A DNA stretch of 42,200 bases from Candidatus Saccharimonadota bacterium (lineage in GTDB: Bacteria; Patescibacteriota; Saccharimonadia; Saccharimonadales; Saccharimonadaceae). Where the stretch lies: positions 1 through 42,200 of the forward strand of contig JAFRJN010000004.1 of NCBI GenBank assembly GCA_017432225.1. The letters run 5' to 3'. Positions 24,001-31,577 of the stretch are shown here, piece after piece (the first letter of the stretch is position 1; every line of letters begins with the position of its first letter). Under the pieces are notes generated by a model, which saw only the letters and a list, made by a program, of their open reading frames with translations, was not told where the DNA came from and ran no database searches. A program made the translations under genes and the position numbers.

Positions 24001-24180
24001 AAAAAGCACGTGCTAATTTTTGACAAGGTTATGGTTTTTGTGATATTTTGTTTATGCATGCAAAATCTCCGGCTTTTTGATTAGTCGGTTGCCAAAATTA
24101 TTTGTCTAATGCTCCCAACTTCTGGCCCACTCGCACAGAGTTGATACTTTCATTTTAGCGCAAGCGGAATTGTTTGTCAA
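24001..24180 (-). ncRNA. Possible small RNA in a 365-nt gene-free stretch
   Basis: A consensus-like promoter (TTGACA at 24175-24180, 17-nt spacer, TAAAAT at 24152-24157) drives the minus strand where no reading frame exists. Small stems are visible in the transcript (CAACT/AGTTG, ATTAG/CTAAT, ATTTTG/CAAAAT), and a weak AGC-ACGT-GCT hairpin followed by T5 lies at 24001-24014. I do not recognise the RNA. The rest of 23961-24298 shows nothing else. Confidence 0.35.
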
Positions 24181-24298
24181 GCCTGGTTGCTAGACGTGCG
24201 GTGTGCTAGCATAACAGGTTTAGATATTTAATTTTTCCGTGCCTGCTGTGGAAAAAGCTTGTGGTAAAATTGTGGAAATAGCCTCGGCAGAAATATGC

Positions 24299-24304
24299 TA
24301 CAAT
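24299..24304 (+). promoter_or_regulatory. Leaderless-type -10 of the 68-residue gene
   Basis: TGCTACAAT with hexamer 24299-24304, 6 nt before the ATG at 24311. Confidence 0.55.
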
Positions 24305-24310
24305 TAAGGT

Positions 24311-24517
24311 ATGGCCTATATTCGGAAATTTAAGACAACTTCGGGGGCGACCGGGGTGCAGGTGTGCTACAAAGAGGGAAGCAAAGTAGTCCGGACTGTA
24401 CATGTGGGCTCGGCCTCGTCCGAAAAAGGCATCTCGAAACTGCTCCAAAAAGCACAGGGAATTATCGACGCAGGGAAGCAATCCCTGTTTAATCTAGATA
24501 AGTACAACAAAAAATAG
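24311..24517 (+). CDS. Orphan N-terminal domain resembling IS1634-type transposases
   Basis: 68 residues. MAYIRKFKTTSGATGVQVCY, then VVRTVHVGSASSEKGISKLL, is close to the opening of IS1634/IS4-group transposases of Actinobacteria as I recall them (an xxVKTASGATAVQ then HIGSA pattern). The catalytic DDE core is absent and no transposase remnant or inverted repeat follows. It has its own -10, start codon and terminator, so it looks like a kept small gene, perhaps a DNA-binding protein taken from an element, rather than a decaying one. Family link is by memory of the pattern. Confidence 0.55.
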   Translation: MAYIRKFKTTSGATGVQVCYKEGSKVVRTVHVGSASSEKGISKLLQKAQGIIDAGKQSLFNLDKYNKK

Positions 24518-24538
24518 TCCCAGTTGGAACTATTTTTT
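24512..24538 (+). terminator. Terminator after the 68-residue gene
   Basis: AATAGTCCCAGTTGGAACTATT hairpin with a small mismatch, followed by a T-run; it overlaps the stop codon region. Confidence 0.65.
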
Positions 24539-24544
24539 GAATTA

Positions 24545-25429
24545 TTAGAACTTGACTTTTTCGACGGCTTCTCTTAGGGCCTGTTCGGAGCCATAGTGGG
24601 TGTGTACTCCTGGGGCGTCGGAGAGCATGTGCTGGGCGTAAGGGAAGGAAATGACTTTGCCTAAAATCGCGCCGAACTTGCCAGCCGTATCAGAGGCGAC
24701 TTTTGATATTTTAACATCTTTTAATGGTATGTCAAGAGCGTCTTTCATTTCTTCGGGGAAGAAGGTAAGAGAAAAGAGGTCACCATCGGCTTCGCCGGCG
24801 CGGCGGCCGTAAGCGATAGAAGTGTTGCCTTCGATCCAGAGGCGCTGATTTAGCCCTCTCATTTTGGCATTTTTGAGACTGAAATCAGCCTCGACATATT
24901 TTTTGTGGTCTGTAGTCGTCATATTACAGAGAAAATCGCCCTCGCAAGTGGTGGTCATCACCGCATGCTGTATGTCAGGGGATTTGAGGCCGCTGACCTC
25001 ATCATAGCTGATAGTGTCACTGATATAGTCCATCATCACCCAGCTCAAGAGCCCAGTCTTTTCGTTCTCGGCGACCAGATAGTATTCGGCTCTGGCGCCC
25101 CAGAAAACATTCGTGTGAATCCGAAACATACTGACGATGCCGTAATATTCCTCGGTATCACCAATGAAAGCGGCGGATTTGGCCGGCTTAAAACCTTCGG
25201 GCATGAACTTTTCTACTTTTGAAGGGTCGGGGATTTTGTAAAAGAAAAACGAGCAGTAAGGCTCGACTACGAAAGGCATTTTTTCGCCTTCTTTGATATG
25301 GCCTTTGACAATTTTCTTTTGGAGACAGATAGGGAGCTTTTTTAGTTTGGTTTGAAGATAGAGGACTTTGCCAACCGCCATGGGGTCGACCATTTTCTCT
25401 ACGCCTTTTGCAAAATCGTGGGCATTCAT
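24545..25429 (-). CDS. Unrecognised protein, 294 residues
   Basis: I do not recognise the family with confidence. The order of strands (MPFVVEPYCSFFFYKIPDPS, VEKFMPEGFKPAKSAAFIGD, YYGIVSMFRIHTNVFWGARA, EYYLVAENEKTGLLSWVMMD) vaguely recalls the acetoacetate decarboxylase-like fold, but no catalytic lysine motif is clear. No signal peptide; likely cytoplasmic. The start is placed at 25429 because codons upstream (FCYNGL) are the extended -10 TGCTATAAT. Single gene. Confidence 0.65.
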   Translation of the reverse strand: MNAHDFAKGVEKMVDPMAVGKVLYLQTKLKKLPICLQKKIVKGHIKEGEKMPFVVEPYCSFFFYKIPDPSKVEKFMPEGFKPAKSAAFIGDTEEYYGIVSMFRIHTNVFWGARAEYYLVAENEKTGLLSWVMMDYISDTISYDEVSGLKSPDIQHAVMTTTCEGDFLCNMTTTDHKKYVEADFSLKNAKMRGLNQRLWIEGNTSIAYGRRAGEADGDLFSLTFFPEEMKDALDIPLKDVKISKVASDTAGKFGAILGKVISFPYAQHMLSDAPGVHTHYGSEQALREAVEKVKF

Positions 25430-25435
25430 AAGTCC

Positions 25436-25444
25436 ATTATAGCA
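25436..25444 (-). promoter_or_regulatory. Leaderless-type promoter of the 24545-25429 gene
   Basis: TGCTATAAT on the minus strand (hexamer 25436-25441), 6 nt before the ATG. Confidence 0.65.
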
Positions 25445-25590
25445 AAAAACTTGATATTCTACACGATTTGTTTGGAGGCCAAAATCGATATCTCTGGCAC
25501 TGGAGTACTTCCTCTCATATATAAGCGAGATAAGAAATTCCATGCGAGATACCTACGAAAAGTTTCAAAATGTTTAATTTCCGTTTTTAG

Positions 25591-25620
25591 AAAAAGAGGC
25601 CGGCGGGGCGGCCTCTTTTT
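25591..25620. terminator. Bidirectional terminator after valS
   Basis: 12-bp stem AAAAAGAGGCCG/CGGCCTCTTTTT (25591-25602 with 25609-25620), loop GCGGGG, T-runs on both strands. It lies 3 nt past the valS stop. Confidence 0.85.
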
Positions 25621-25623
25621 GCT

Positions 25624-28230
25624 CTAGATGAGTTCGAGTTGGGTTTTGAGTCTATCTATAAGGGCTTCTTTTTCTTTGATCTGGTCTCTAGTTTCTTTGA
25701 CGAGGTACTCTGGGGCTTTTTCGACGTAATTTGGGTTGCTCATTCTGAGGTTGAGCGCATCCAATTCGCGGCCAACGGAGAGGATTTTCTCGGTGAGAGT
25801 ATCTCTGTAATCATTAACTACGTTCTCTGGGACATCCAGATAAAGCTCGTGGTTGGCGAGAGCGAGTCTGAGGCCACGCGGAGCGCCATTTAGATAATTA
25901 ATCTCTGGAACTTTAGTATAAGACTTGATTAGCAGCAAATTATCCTCCACGATACTGTCGTTATCGAACAAGAGCCCGTATTTTTTGCTATTATTGCTGC
26001 CTCCTAGGGCCTGCAAGGTGGTTCTGACTTCAGACACGATAGTTCTTATGTTTTCAAACTGCTCGGCCGTTATCGGGTCATATACGAGTTTAGAAGGCCA
26101 TTCTTTAGTAATAATAAAGCCATCTGTCCAGCTCAAGTTCTGCCAAATCGCTTCAGTGACAAATGGGGCAAACGGGTGCAGCGCAATCAAGAGATGCTCT
26201 AGGGTAATTTTGAGAAGCGGGACGTTCCTAAAGATCTTTTGGCTCTCAAGGAACCAATCGGCGTATTCGTCCCAAATAGTGCTATAAAGTGTTTCGACGG
26301 CTTCAGAGAAGCGATAGGTCTTCATGTCCTTTTCGACTTCTTTCAAGCAGTTATTAATCTCGCGGCAGATCCAGTCTTCGCCTTGGTTGTTGGTCTGATA
26401 TTCACCACTCACATCTTCATCCTCGTCAACGATAGATTGGACGAGGCGGGAGATGTTCCAGAGTTTGTTGCAGAGATTGCGGCCGGAGACGACGCTGTTC
26501 TCAGAGAAGGCTTGGTTCATACCGGCGGAGCGACCTCTTAAAATCCCGAGGCGGAAGGCGTCGGAGCCGTACTTCGCCACGAGTTCCATAGGATTTATTA
26601 CATTACCCTTGGATTTACTCATCTTTTGGCCATGCTCATCGAGGACGAGGCCGTGGAGATAGACTTCTCTAAACGGGACTTCGCCGGTAACGTAGAGGCC
26701 CATCATAATCATCCGGGCGACCCAAGCAAAGAGGATGTCGGCGCCGGTTTCCATGACATTCAGAGGATAATATGGGGTCGGGTTTTCTTCGGACCAGTCG
26801 GTACAGACGATCGGCCAGTGGCTCGAAGAGAACCAGGTGTCGAAAGTGTCTTCGTCACGAACATAGGTGACGCCGGATTTTTCGATGGACTGGAGGTTGA
26901 CGCGGCGGTCAAAAATCCAGTCGGGCTCATCGGTGGCCTCCTTTGTAACTTTTCTAAACATCGGGATAGCGATACCCCAAGGAATCTGGCGGGAAATGTT
27001 CCAATCTTTGAGATTCCCCAGATAATTGATAAGGACTTTTTGCTTGTTTTCGGGGTAAAATTTGATTTCGTTATTTTCGAGATGCTCGATAGCGACCTTG
27101 GCGAGTTTCTCTACGTCTATAAACCACTGCTCTTTGAGCATTGGCTCGAGCACGGTGCCACATTTGTAACAATGCGCGACGGAGTGAACAATTTTTTTCT
27201 CGCCCTTTAGTAAATCTTGTTCTTTCAAATCTTTTAGGACTTGTTTTCTACATTCCTCGGTGGTCATACCCTCATATTTTTCCGGAACATTGATCATGTG
27301 GCCGTCTTCGGAAATGACTTGGAGCCGTGGTAAATCATGGCGGTTTCCGACTTCAAAATCGTCAAAATCGTGGGCTGGGGTAATCTTGACCGCGCCGGTG
27401 CCGTACTCTGGGTCGGCGTGCTCGTCGGCGATAACAGGGATTTCGCGGTCGGTCAGAGGGAGATGGACAGTCTTGCCAATCAAGTCTTTATACCGTGAGT
27501 CCTCTGGATTAACGGCGACGGCGGCATCGCCAAACAAGGTCTCTGGACGAGTAGTAGAGACAATAACGTCGTCGTAAGCGATATCCCAGAGAGTACCTTT
27601 TTCGTCTTTGTGTTCGACTTCGATATCAGCAAAGGCGGTCTGATGCTTTGGACAAAAGTTGACTAATTTTTCACCTCTGTAGATAAGACCGTCGTTCCAC
27701 ATTTTTTCGAAAGTGGTGTAGACGCGGTCAACGACATTTTCGTCTAGAGTAAAGGTGAGGTCGCCCCAAGAGCAGGAAGCGCCGAGAGCGCGGAGCTGGA
27801 GTTCCATGTTGCCGCGCTGCATCTCCACGAAGTCCCAGACACGAGTGTAGAGCTCGTCTCGGGAATATTCAAAACGGGTGTGGCCGGATTTCTCCAGCTC
27901 TCGCTCGTAGACTACCCAGGTCTCAAAGCCAGCGTGATCAGCGCCAGGAACATACCAGGTAGAAGCTCCTTTTAGCCTATAGTAGCGAGTAAGAGAATCT
28001 TCGAGAGCAACGGTAAGGCCGTGACCAATATGGAGGTTGCCGTTGGCGTTTGGTGGCGGCATCACGATGGAATAATGCCTAAAATTATTTTCAAATCTAT
28101 CATCTATGCCATCGCTGTCGTTATCAACCGGGACGGTAGGAACAGATGGTTTAAAAACACCAGCTGCCTCCCAAGCGGCATAGATATCGGCTTCGAATTG
28201 ATCAGGTTCGTAGCTACTTGAAAACTTCAT
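25624..28230 (-). CDS. valS: Valyl-tRNA synthetase
   Basis: 868 residues. Class I synthetase charging tRNA-Val. HIGH signature in PPPNANGNLHIGH (58-70), editing domain with TTRPETLFGDAAV, KMSKSKGNV, anticodon-binding domain, and the C-terminal tRNA-binding coiled coil (last 65 residues). The start at 28230 has AAGGGAG upstream; the longer frame lacks support. Between the first helix and the HIGH strand is an insert of about 20 residues containing DNDSDGIDD, like a calcium-binding type-3 thrombospondin loop. Upstream TATAAT is near 28262. Single gene. Confidence 0.97.
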   Translation of the reverse strand: MKFSSSYEPDQFEADIYAAWEAAGVFKPSVPTVPVDNDSDGIDDRFENNFRHYSIVMPPPNANGNLHIGHGLTVALEDSLTRYYRLKGASTWYVPGADHAGFETWVVYERELEKSGHTRFEYSRDELYTRVWDFVEMQRGNMELQLRALGASCSWGDLTFTLDENVVDRVYTTFEKMWNDGLIYRGEKLVNFCPKHQTAFADIEVEHKDEKGTLWDIAYDDVIVSTTRPETLFGDAAVAVNPEDSRYKDLIGKTVHLPLTDREIPVIADEHADPEYGTGAVKITPAHDFDDFEVGNRHDLPRLQVISEDGHMINVPEKYEGMTTEECRKQVLKDLKEQDLLKGEKKIVHSVAHCYKCGTVLEPMLKEQWFIDVEKLAKVAIEHLENNEIKFYPENKQKVLINYLGNLKDWNISRQIPWGIAIPMFRKVTKEATDEPDWIFDRRVNLQSIEKSGVTYVRDEDTFDTWFSSSHWPIVCTDWSEENPTPYYPLNVMETGADILFAWVARMIMMGLYVTGEVPFREVYLHGLVLDEHGQKMSKSKGNVINPMELVAKYGSDAFRLGILRGRSAGMNQAFSENSVVSGRNLCNKLWNISRLVQSIVDEDEDVSGEYQTNNQGEDWICREINNCLKEVEKDMKTYRFSEAVETLYSTIWDEYADWFLESQKIFRNVPLLKITLEHLLIALHPFAPFVTEAIWQNLSWTDGFIITKEWPSKLVYDPITAEQFENIRTIVSEVRTTLQALGGSNNSKKYGLLFDNDSIVEDNLLLIKSYTKVPEINYLNGAPRGLRLALANHELYLDVPENVVNDYRDTLTEKILSVGRELDALNLRMSNPNYVEKAPEYLVKETRDQIKEKEALIDRLKTQLELI

Positions 28231-28294
28231 GTTTGTTATCACTCCCTTGCTCTTATTTAATATAATTATACTACTTTCTTTACGAGATGGCAAA

Positions 28295-28314
28295 GGCCAC
28301 CCTAGAGGGTGGCC
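28295..28314 (-). terminator. Terminator containing the stop codon of the second PLC-like gene
   Basis: 8-bp stem GGCCACCC/GGGTGGCC (28295-28302 with 28307-28314, loop of 4). The stop codon 28302-28304 lies in the stem and loop. The T-run after it is short (TTT). Confidence 0.6.
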
Positions 28315-28943
28315 AAAGTAAGTATGCGAGAACATAGGTTAGCACCAGTTTCAATTACCCACTTTAGTTCATTGAGACTAATGATTTCGGGGGCATCTGT
28401 GATTGGATTAGCAAGATATTTTTCGAGTTCTTTTCGCCAATTACGGTCGCTCCGCTCGTCAAAACGAGAAAAACCAGTAAGCGGAGGTTGCTCTTTGAGA
28501 TTAAATATATAATCTGGTATATAACCGTCGGTGATTAGACTGAGATTAAACTTTGAATAGCAACCGTAGAGCCCTTGACTAGAAAGAAAAACCTCGACTG
28601 GCCATACTTCAGAACAACCATACGTTCGCATGACTTTAGCGTCATCTTTGGACAACTGATAGTTTTTGCTGAGCCAACTATCGATGAAGAAATTATCTAA
28701 TAGCAAATGACAATAGATGCCTGCCAAAACTGGGTCATTTTTGTAAAGAAGATCTTGTGAAGCCATCACTAAATCTGGGACTTTCCAATTACTAGAAAAA
28801 TGTTTAATGCGATAGTGAGATTTGGATTTATCTTGAGCAAGGTCTGGGATGAGATTACCGAGCATGAACGGCTCGTATTCTAATTGCGACATACTCTTAC
28901 AAACAAGATTCCCGCAAGCTAAATGATACAATAATCCTGGCAT
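28302..28943 (-). CDS. Zinc-dependent phospholipase C-like protein, second copy
   Basis: 213 residues. Opening MPGLLYHLACGNLVCKSM, FMLGNLIPDLAQDKSKSHY, and VLAGIYCHLLLDNFFIDSWL give the same layout as the protein at 4864-5535 (N-terminal His, G-x-x-xPD, helix with HxxxD), here with a fuller His set. No signal peptide. AAGGAGGGG precedes the start. Single gene upstream of valS in transcription order. Enzyme activity unknown. Confidence 0.6.
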   Translation of the reverse strand: MPGLLYHLACGNLVCKSMSQLEYEPFMLGNLIPDLAQDKSKSHYRIKHFSSNWKVPDLVMASQDLLYKNDPVLAGIYCHLLLDNFFIDSWLSKNYQLSKDDAKVMRTYGCSEVWPVEVFLSSQGLYGCYSKFNLSLITDGYIPDYIFNLKEQPPLTGFSRFDERSDRNWRKELEKYLANPITDAPEIISLNELKWVIETGANLCSRILTLATL

Positions 28944-29006
28944 AAATACCCCTCCTTTCTACGCAGATTATCGTTAATTATTATATCACAGAGAAGGAAG
29001 AATGAA

Positions 29007-29033
29007 AAAAGCTCCGCTTTTAGCGGAGCTTTT
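29007..29033 (-). terminator. Terminator of the pnuC/fusion operon
   Basis: GCTCCGC/GCGGAGC stem (29011-29017 with 29023-29029) extended by A-T pairs, with T-run on the minus strand. The stop codon 29020-29022 lies in the loop. Confidence 0.85.
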
Positions 29034-30522
29034 GAGCCAAATCTACAGCAGCCATACGCCTTGCGCTTATTTGATTTTTCCCTTCTGGAGAAAGTTCCGC
29101 TAGAGTGCGACCGTCTGGCAATTCGAAAACCGAGTCGAAGCCAAAACCGTTTTTGCCACGTGGCGACGAAGCTATCTTGCCGATGATCACCCCGTGCCCA
29201 GACACTGTCTTAGAACCATCATAATAGACTAGTTCACAAATAGCGCGAGCGGTTTTGCCCTTTGCGCGGCGGATTAGTTCGGCATTTCGCTCTTCATCAG
29301 TAGCATTTTCTCCTAAAAAACGATGGGTGAGCACTCCTGGCCAGCCATCTAGATCGCCTATAGCGATACCTGAATCATCTGCAATAACTGGGCAACCGCA
29401 CGAAAAAAGTTGATAGATCTCTTTCGCTTTCTTTTTGGCATTATCAAGGAAAGTTTCGCCGTCCTCGACAACCTCATGGCTGATACGGGCGTCTCTCAAG
29501 CCAATTATCGTGTACTCAGGGAAAATCTTGCGAAGCTCTAGTAATTTGCCCCGATTGTTGGTAGCAACTACTACCTTGCGCAAGAAATTACTGTACTGGT
29601 CTAGAATCAGGTCTGCAATGGCGTCGGGATCGAGATCATCTACCTTGAAAAGCTTGATTCTGCCCCGACTTAGCTGACCTTTAGTAGCGCAGACGACGGT
29701 CTCGAGATAGAGCTCGTCGTACATCGAGGCTTTTTGATCGTAACTATCGATAGCGCCGCCACGGCTTCGAATGCGTCTTTCTAGCTCGTCTTTGTCTGAC
29801 AAGGTCAAAACTGCAATGGCATCGCTAGGATGAGCGCATAAATATTCGTTCCAAATGTGAGCACGCACGACTGGTAATTTCTCGGGCGTGATACAGGCGG
29901 ATATAGTGGTCTTTTCTCGGTCTAGACAATTGACGCCCAGGCTTCGAAGTTTACGGACAATGGTAGTTTTGCCGACGCCATCTGTGCCCTCGATGATAAT
30001 GCGTCTTGATGGCGTATTCCTATATTGTTCTATGAAATCCAAGATTTCATTTTCATTTTCCACCTGAACAATCTGGATGTTCGGACTAGCGCGCTGAGCC
30101 GTCAGAATAGGGAACCAATACTCCGATGTCACCTCATCTAGCTGGGTAATTTCTGGATTATAGAAAATAATAATTTCCTTTTCTGGAAATTGAGCGGCAT
30201 AAATGATTTCCGTGATGGTAGCAATCGAAGAATACTTTAGTAAACTCGCCATAACGACATCAGCCTCTTCGATTTCATCAAGCTCGGCTTTAACAATGTT
30301 TTCGCATGTGGATAACCCTGGCTCTTCTTTTTCGTAGTAAAAACCGCCGATATAGAATAGCTCTGGGTTGATCGAAAGCGGTGTACGCTCTCCATAGACA
30401 AACTTCTCTACATCGCCGAGCATTTTTGCACGAATATCATCTTTTAGCTTTTCCGTGACATTTTGTTCAGTGATTTCTGAATGCCAAATATTGTACGCTG
30501 ATGAGTAAAATAGTTTTTTCAT
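29020..30522 (-). CDS. Three-domain nucleotide enzyme: deoxyribosyltransferase-like, thymidylate kinase-like, RdgB/HAM1
   Basis: 500 residues. Residues 1-165 fit the nucleoside 2-deoxyribosyltransferase fold: YSSAYN at the start, IEEADVVMASL, then ITEIIYAAQFPEKEIIIF with E105 in the usual catalytic position. Residues 172-310 are a thymidylate kinase-like P-loop domain with EGTDGVGKTT (178-187) and a DRE segment (201-203). Residues 316-500 are an RdgB/HAM1 pyrophosphatase: TNNRGK (321-326), ADDSG (381-385), GFGFDSVF (459-466) and SARRMA (486-491). It would swap bases on imported deoxynucleosides, phosphorylate them, and destroy non-canonical triphosphates. The start overlaps the pnuC stop as ATGA. 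I know of no standard protein with this order. Confidence 0.85.
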   Translation of the reverse strand: MKKLFYSSAYNIWHSEITEQNVTEKLKDDIRAKMLGDVEKFVYGERTPLSINPELFYIGGFYYEKEEPGLSTCENIVKAELDEIEEADVVMASLLKYSSIATITEIIYAAQFPEKEIIIFYNPEITQLDEVTSEYWFPILTAQRASPNIQIVQVENENEILDFIEQYRNTPSRRIIIEGTDGVGKTTIVRKLRSLGVNCLDREKTTISACITPEKLPVVRAHIWNEYLCAHPSDAIAVLTLSDKDELERRIRSRGGAIDSYDQKASMYDELYLETVVCATKGQLSRGRIKLFKVDDLDPDAIADLILDQYSNFLRKVVVATNNRGKLLELRKIFPEYTIIGLRDARISHEVVEDGETFLDNAKKKAKEIYQLFSCGCPVIADDSGIAIGDLDGWPGVLTHRFLGENATDEERNAELIRRAKGKTARAICELVYYDGSKTVSGHGVIIGKIASSPRGKNGFGFDSVFELPDGRTLAELSPEGKNQISARRMAAVDLAQKLR

Positions 30523-31076
30523 ACTACCGATTCCTCCTTTTGCATAATTTTACGCCAGTTGATAAACGAGTAAACAGCTAGGCCAGTCCAAATAATATTA
30601 AGAATGGCCAGGACGATTGCTTGGTTTGGAAGCATAAAATATTCCACCACATACAAAATGTCATTTACAAACCAAATTACCCAAGTATCGAGCTTCTTTG
30701 TCATCATATAATAAGTTGCGACAAAAGAGCTAACCGTGGTAAACGCGTCAATCAGCGGAAGAGGGTCGTCCGTTCTTTTCAAAATCAGAAATCCGACCAG
30801 AGTGGCGACTGCTATGACTACAATGTAACCAATGCGTTCGGAGTTACTAGCCACTGTGATTTTGGACTTTTCCTTTTGCCCCCACCGAATAAACCCGATT
30901 ACGCCGATGACGAAGTAGATTGCATCGTTTGCCATATCACCATAAAGATGGTTGATGGCGGAGAAAATGAATAATCCCGCCATTTGCAAAATGTAAAAAA
31001 TCCAATTACTCCGTTTGTTGACGGCTACTAGCACACCTTGGACTATGCCTAGTCCGGTGCAAATCCATTCTAACAT
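30519..31076 (-). CDS. pnuC: PnuC-family vitamin/nucleoside transporter
   Basis: 185 residues with about seven membrane segments. PnuC proteins carry nicotinamide riboside, thiamine or deoxynucleosides by facilitated diffusion, trapped by a kinase. Family features: NKRSNWIFYILQMAGLFIFS near the N-terminus, TTVSSFVATYYMMTKKLDTW, then WFVNDILYVVEYF and the final NIIWTGLAVYSFINW. AGGAGG lies 8 nt before the ATG at 31076. It overlaps the next gene by 4 nt; that partner, with a kinase domain, suggests a nucleoside cargo (PnuT/PnuN-like). Confidence 0.85.
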   Translation of the reverse strand: MLEWICTGLGIVQGVLVAVNKRSNWIFYILQMAGLFIFSAINHLYGDMANDAIYFVIGVIGFIRWGQKEKSKITVASNSERIGYIVVIAVATLVGFLILKRTDDPLPLIDAFTTVSSFVATYYMMTKKLDTWVIWFVNDILYVVEYFMLPNQAIVLAILNIIWTGLAVYSFINWRKIMQKEESVV

Positions 31077-31135
31077 ACACACCACCTCCTAATAATACTG
31101 ACTACTACTGTAGATTTTAATGTGCAACAGATATA

Positions 31136-31164
31136 ATTATATCACTTTTCTACAAGATGGTAAA
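31136..31164 (-). promoter_or_regulatory. Promoter of pnuC and the fusion gene
   Basis: -10 TATAAT (31136-31141) preceded by GTGA, 17-nt spacer, -35 TTTACC (31159-31164). It is back to back with the toxin-antitoxin promoter; the two -35 hexamers are 12 nt apart. Confidence 0.65.
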
Positions 31165-31176
31165 CGGAAAGTGGGG

Positions 31177-31205
31177 TTGACTTCTGTATGACAGTGTCAT
31201 ACAAT
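31177..31205 (+). promoter_or_regulatory. Promoter and operator of the Fic toxin-antitoxin pair
   Basis: -35 TTGACT (31177-31182), 17-nt spacer, -10 TACAAT (31200-31205), then 6 nt and the antitoxin ATG. A perfect palindrome TGTATGACA-G-TGTCATACA (31185-31203) fills the spacer and enters the -10. It is the likely binding site of the antitoxin dimer for self-repression. Confidence 0.75.
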
Positions 31206-31211
31206 GGTAAT

Positions 31212-31577
31212 ATGAGTACAACTACGACAACGAATAGGACAAATAATTTAATACAGGTGCGGGTGCCGGCGGATTTGAAGGAGCGGACGGCGAAGCTTTT
31301 TGAGAGTTTGGGGACTTCTACTTCCGATGTGATTCGAATGATGCTAGTGAGGGCAGATGAAACCAAGAGTATCCCCTTTGATATGCGGACTATGGCCTAT
31401 CCGATTACGGCGTCGGAGAGGATTGAGGAGATTATGGCGACTTTTGAGCTGGAGGGGATGCCGCTGACACCTAAAGATGTCCAGGAACTGATAGATGTAG
31501 AACTAGGCAAAACCACTACAGAAGAATTAAGAAAGAAGGCCTTGGAGGAAATTAGAAAAGAACAGGAGTCTGATTGA
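31212..31577 (+). CDS. Antitoxin: RelB/DinJ-type DNA-binding domain with a Fic-inhibiting helix
   Basis: 121 residues. Residues 13-58 have the ribbon-helix-helix pattern of RelB/DinJ (LIQVRVPADLKERTAKLFES, TSTSDVIRMML). The C-terminal half contains TFELEG at 77-82, which fits the (S/T)xxxE(G/N) motif by which FicA/VbhA antitoxins place a Glu in the Fic ATP pocket. This reads as a repressor and an inhibitor in one chain. The start at 31212, not 31188, is chosen because the earlier ATG lies within the operator and -10. The stop overlaps the toxin start by one base (TGATG). Confidence 0.75.
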   Translation: MSTTTTTNRTNNLIQVRVPADLKERTAKLFESLGTSTSDVIRMMLVRADETKSIPFDMRTMAYPITASERIEEIMATFELEGMPLTPKDVQELIDVELGKTTTEELRKKALEEIRKEQESD

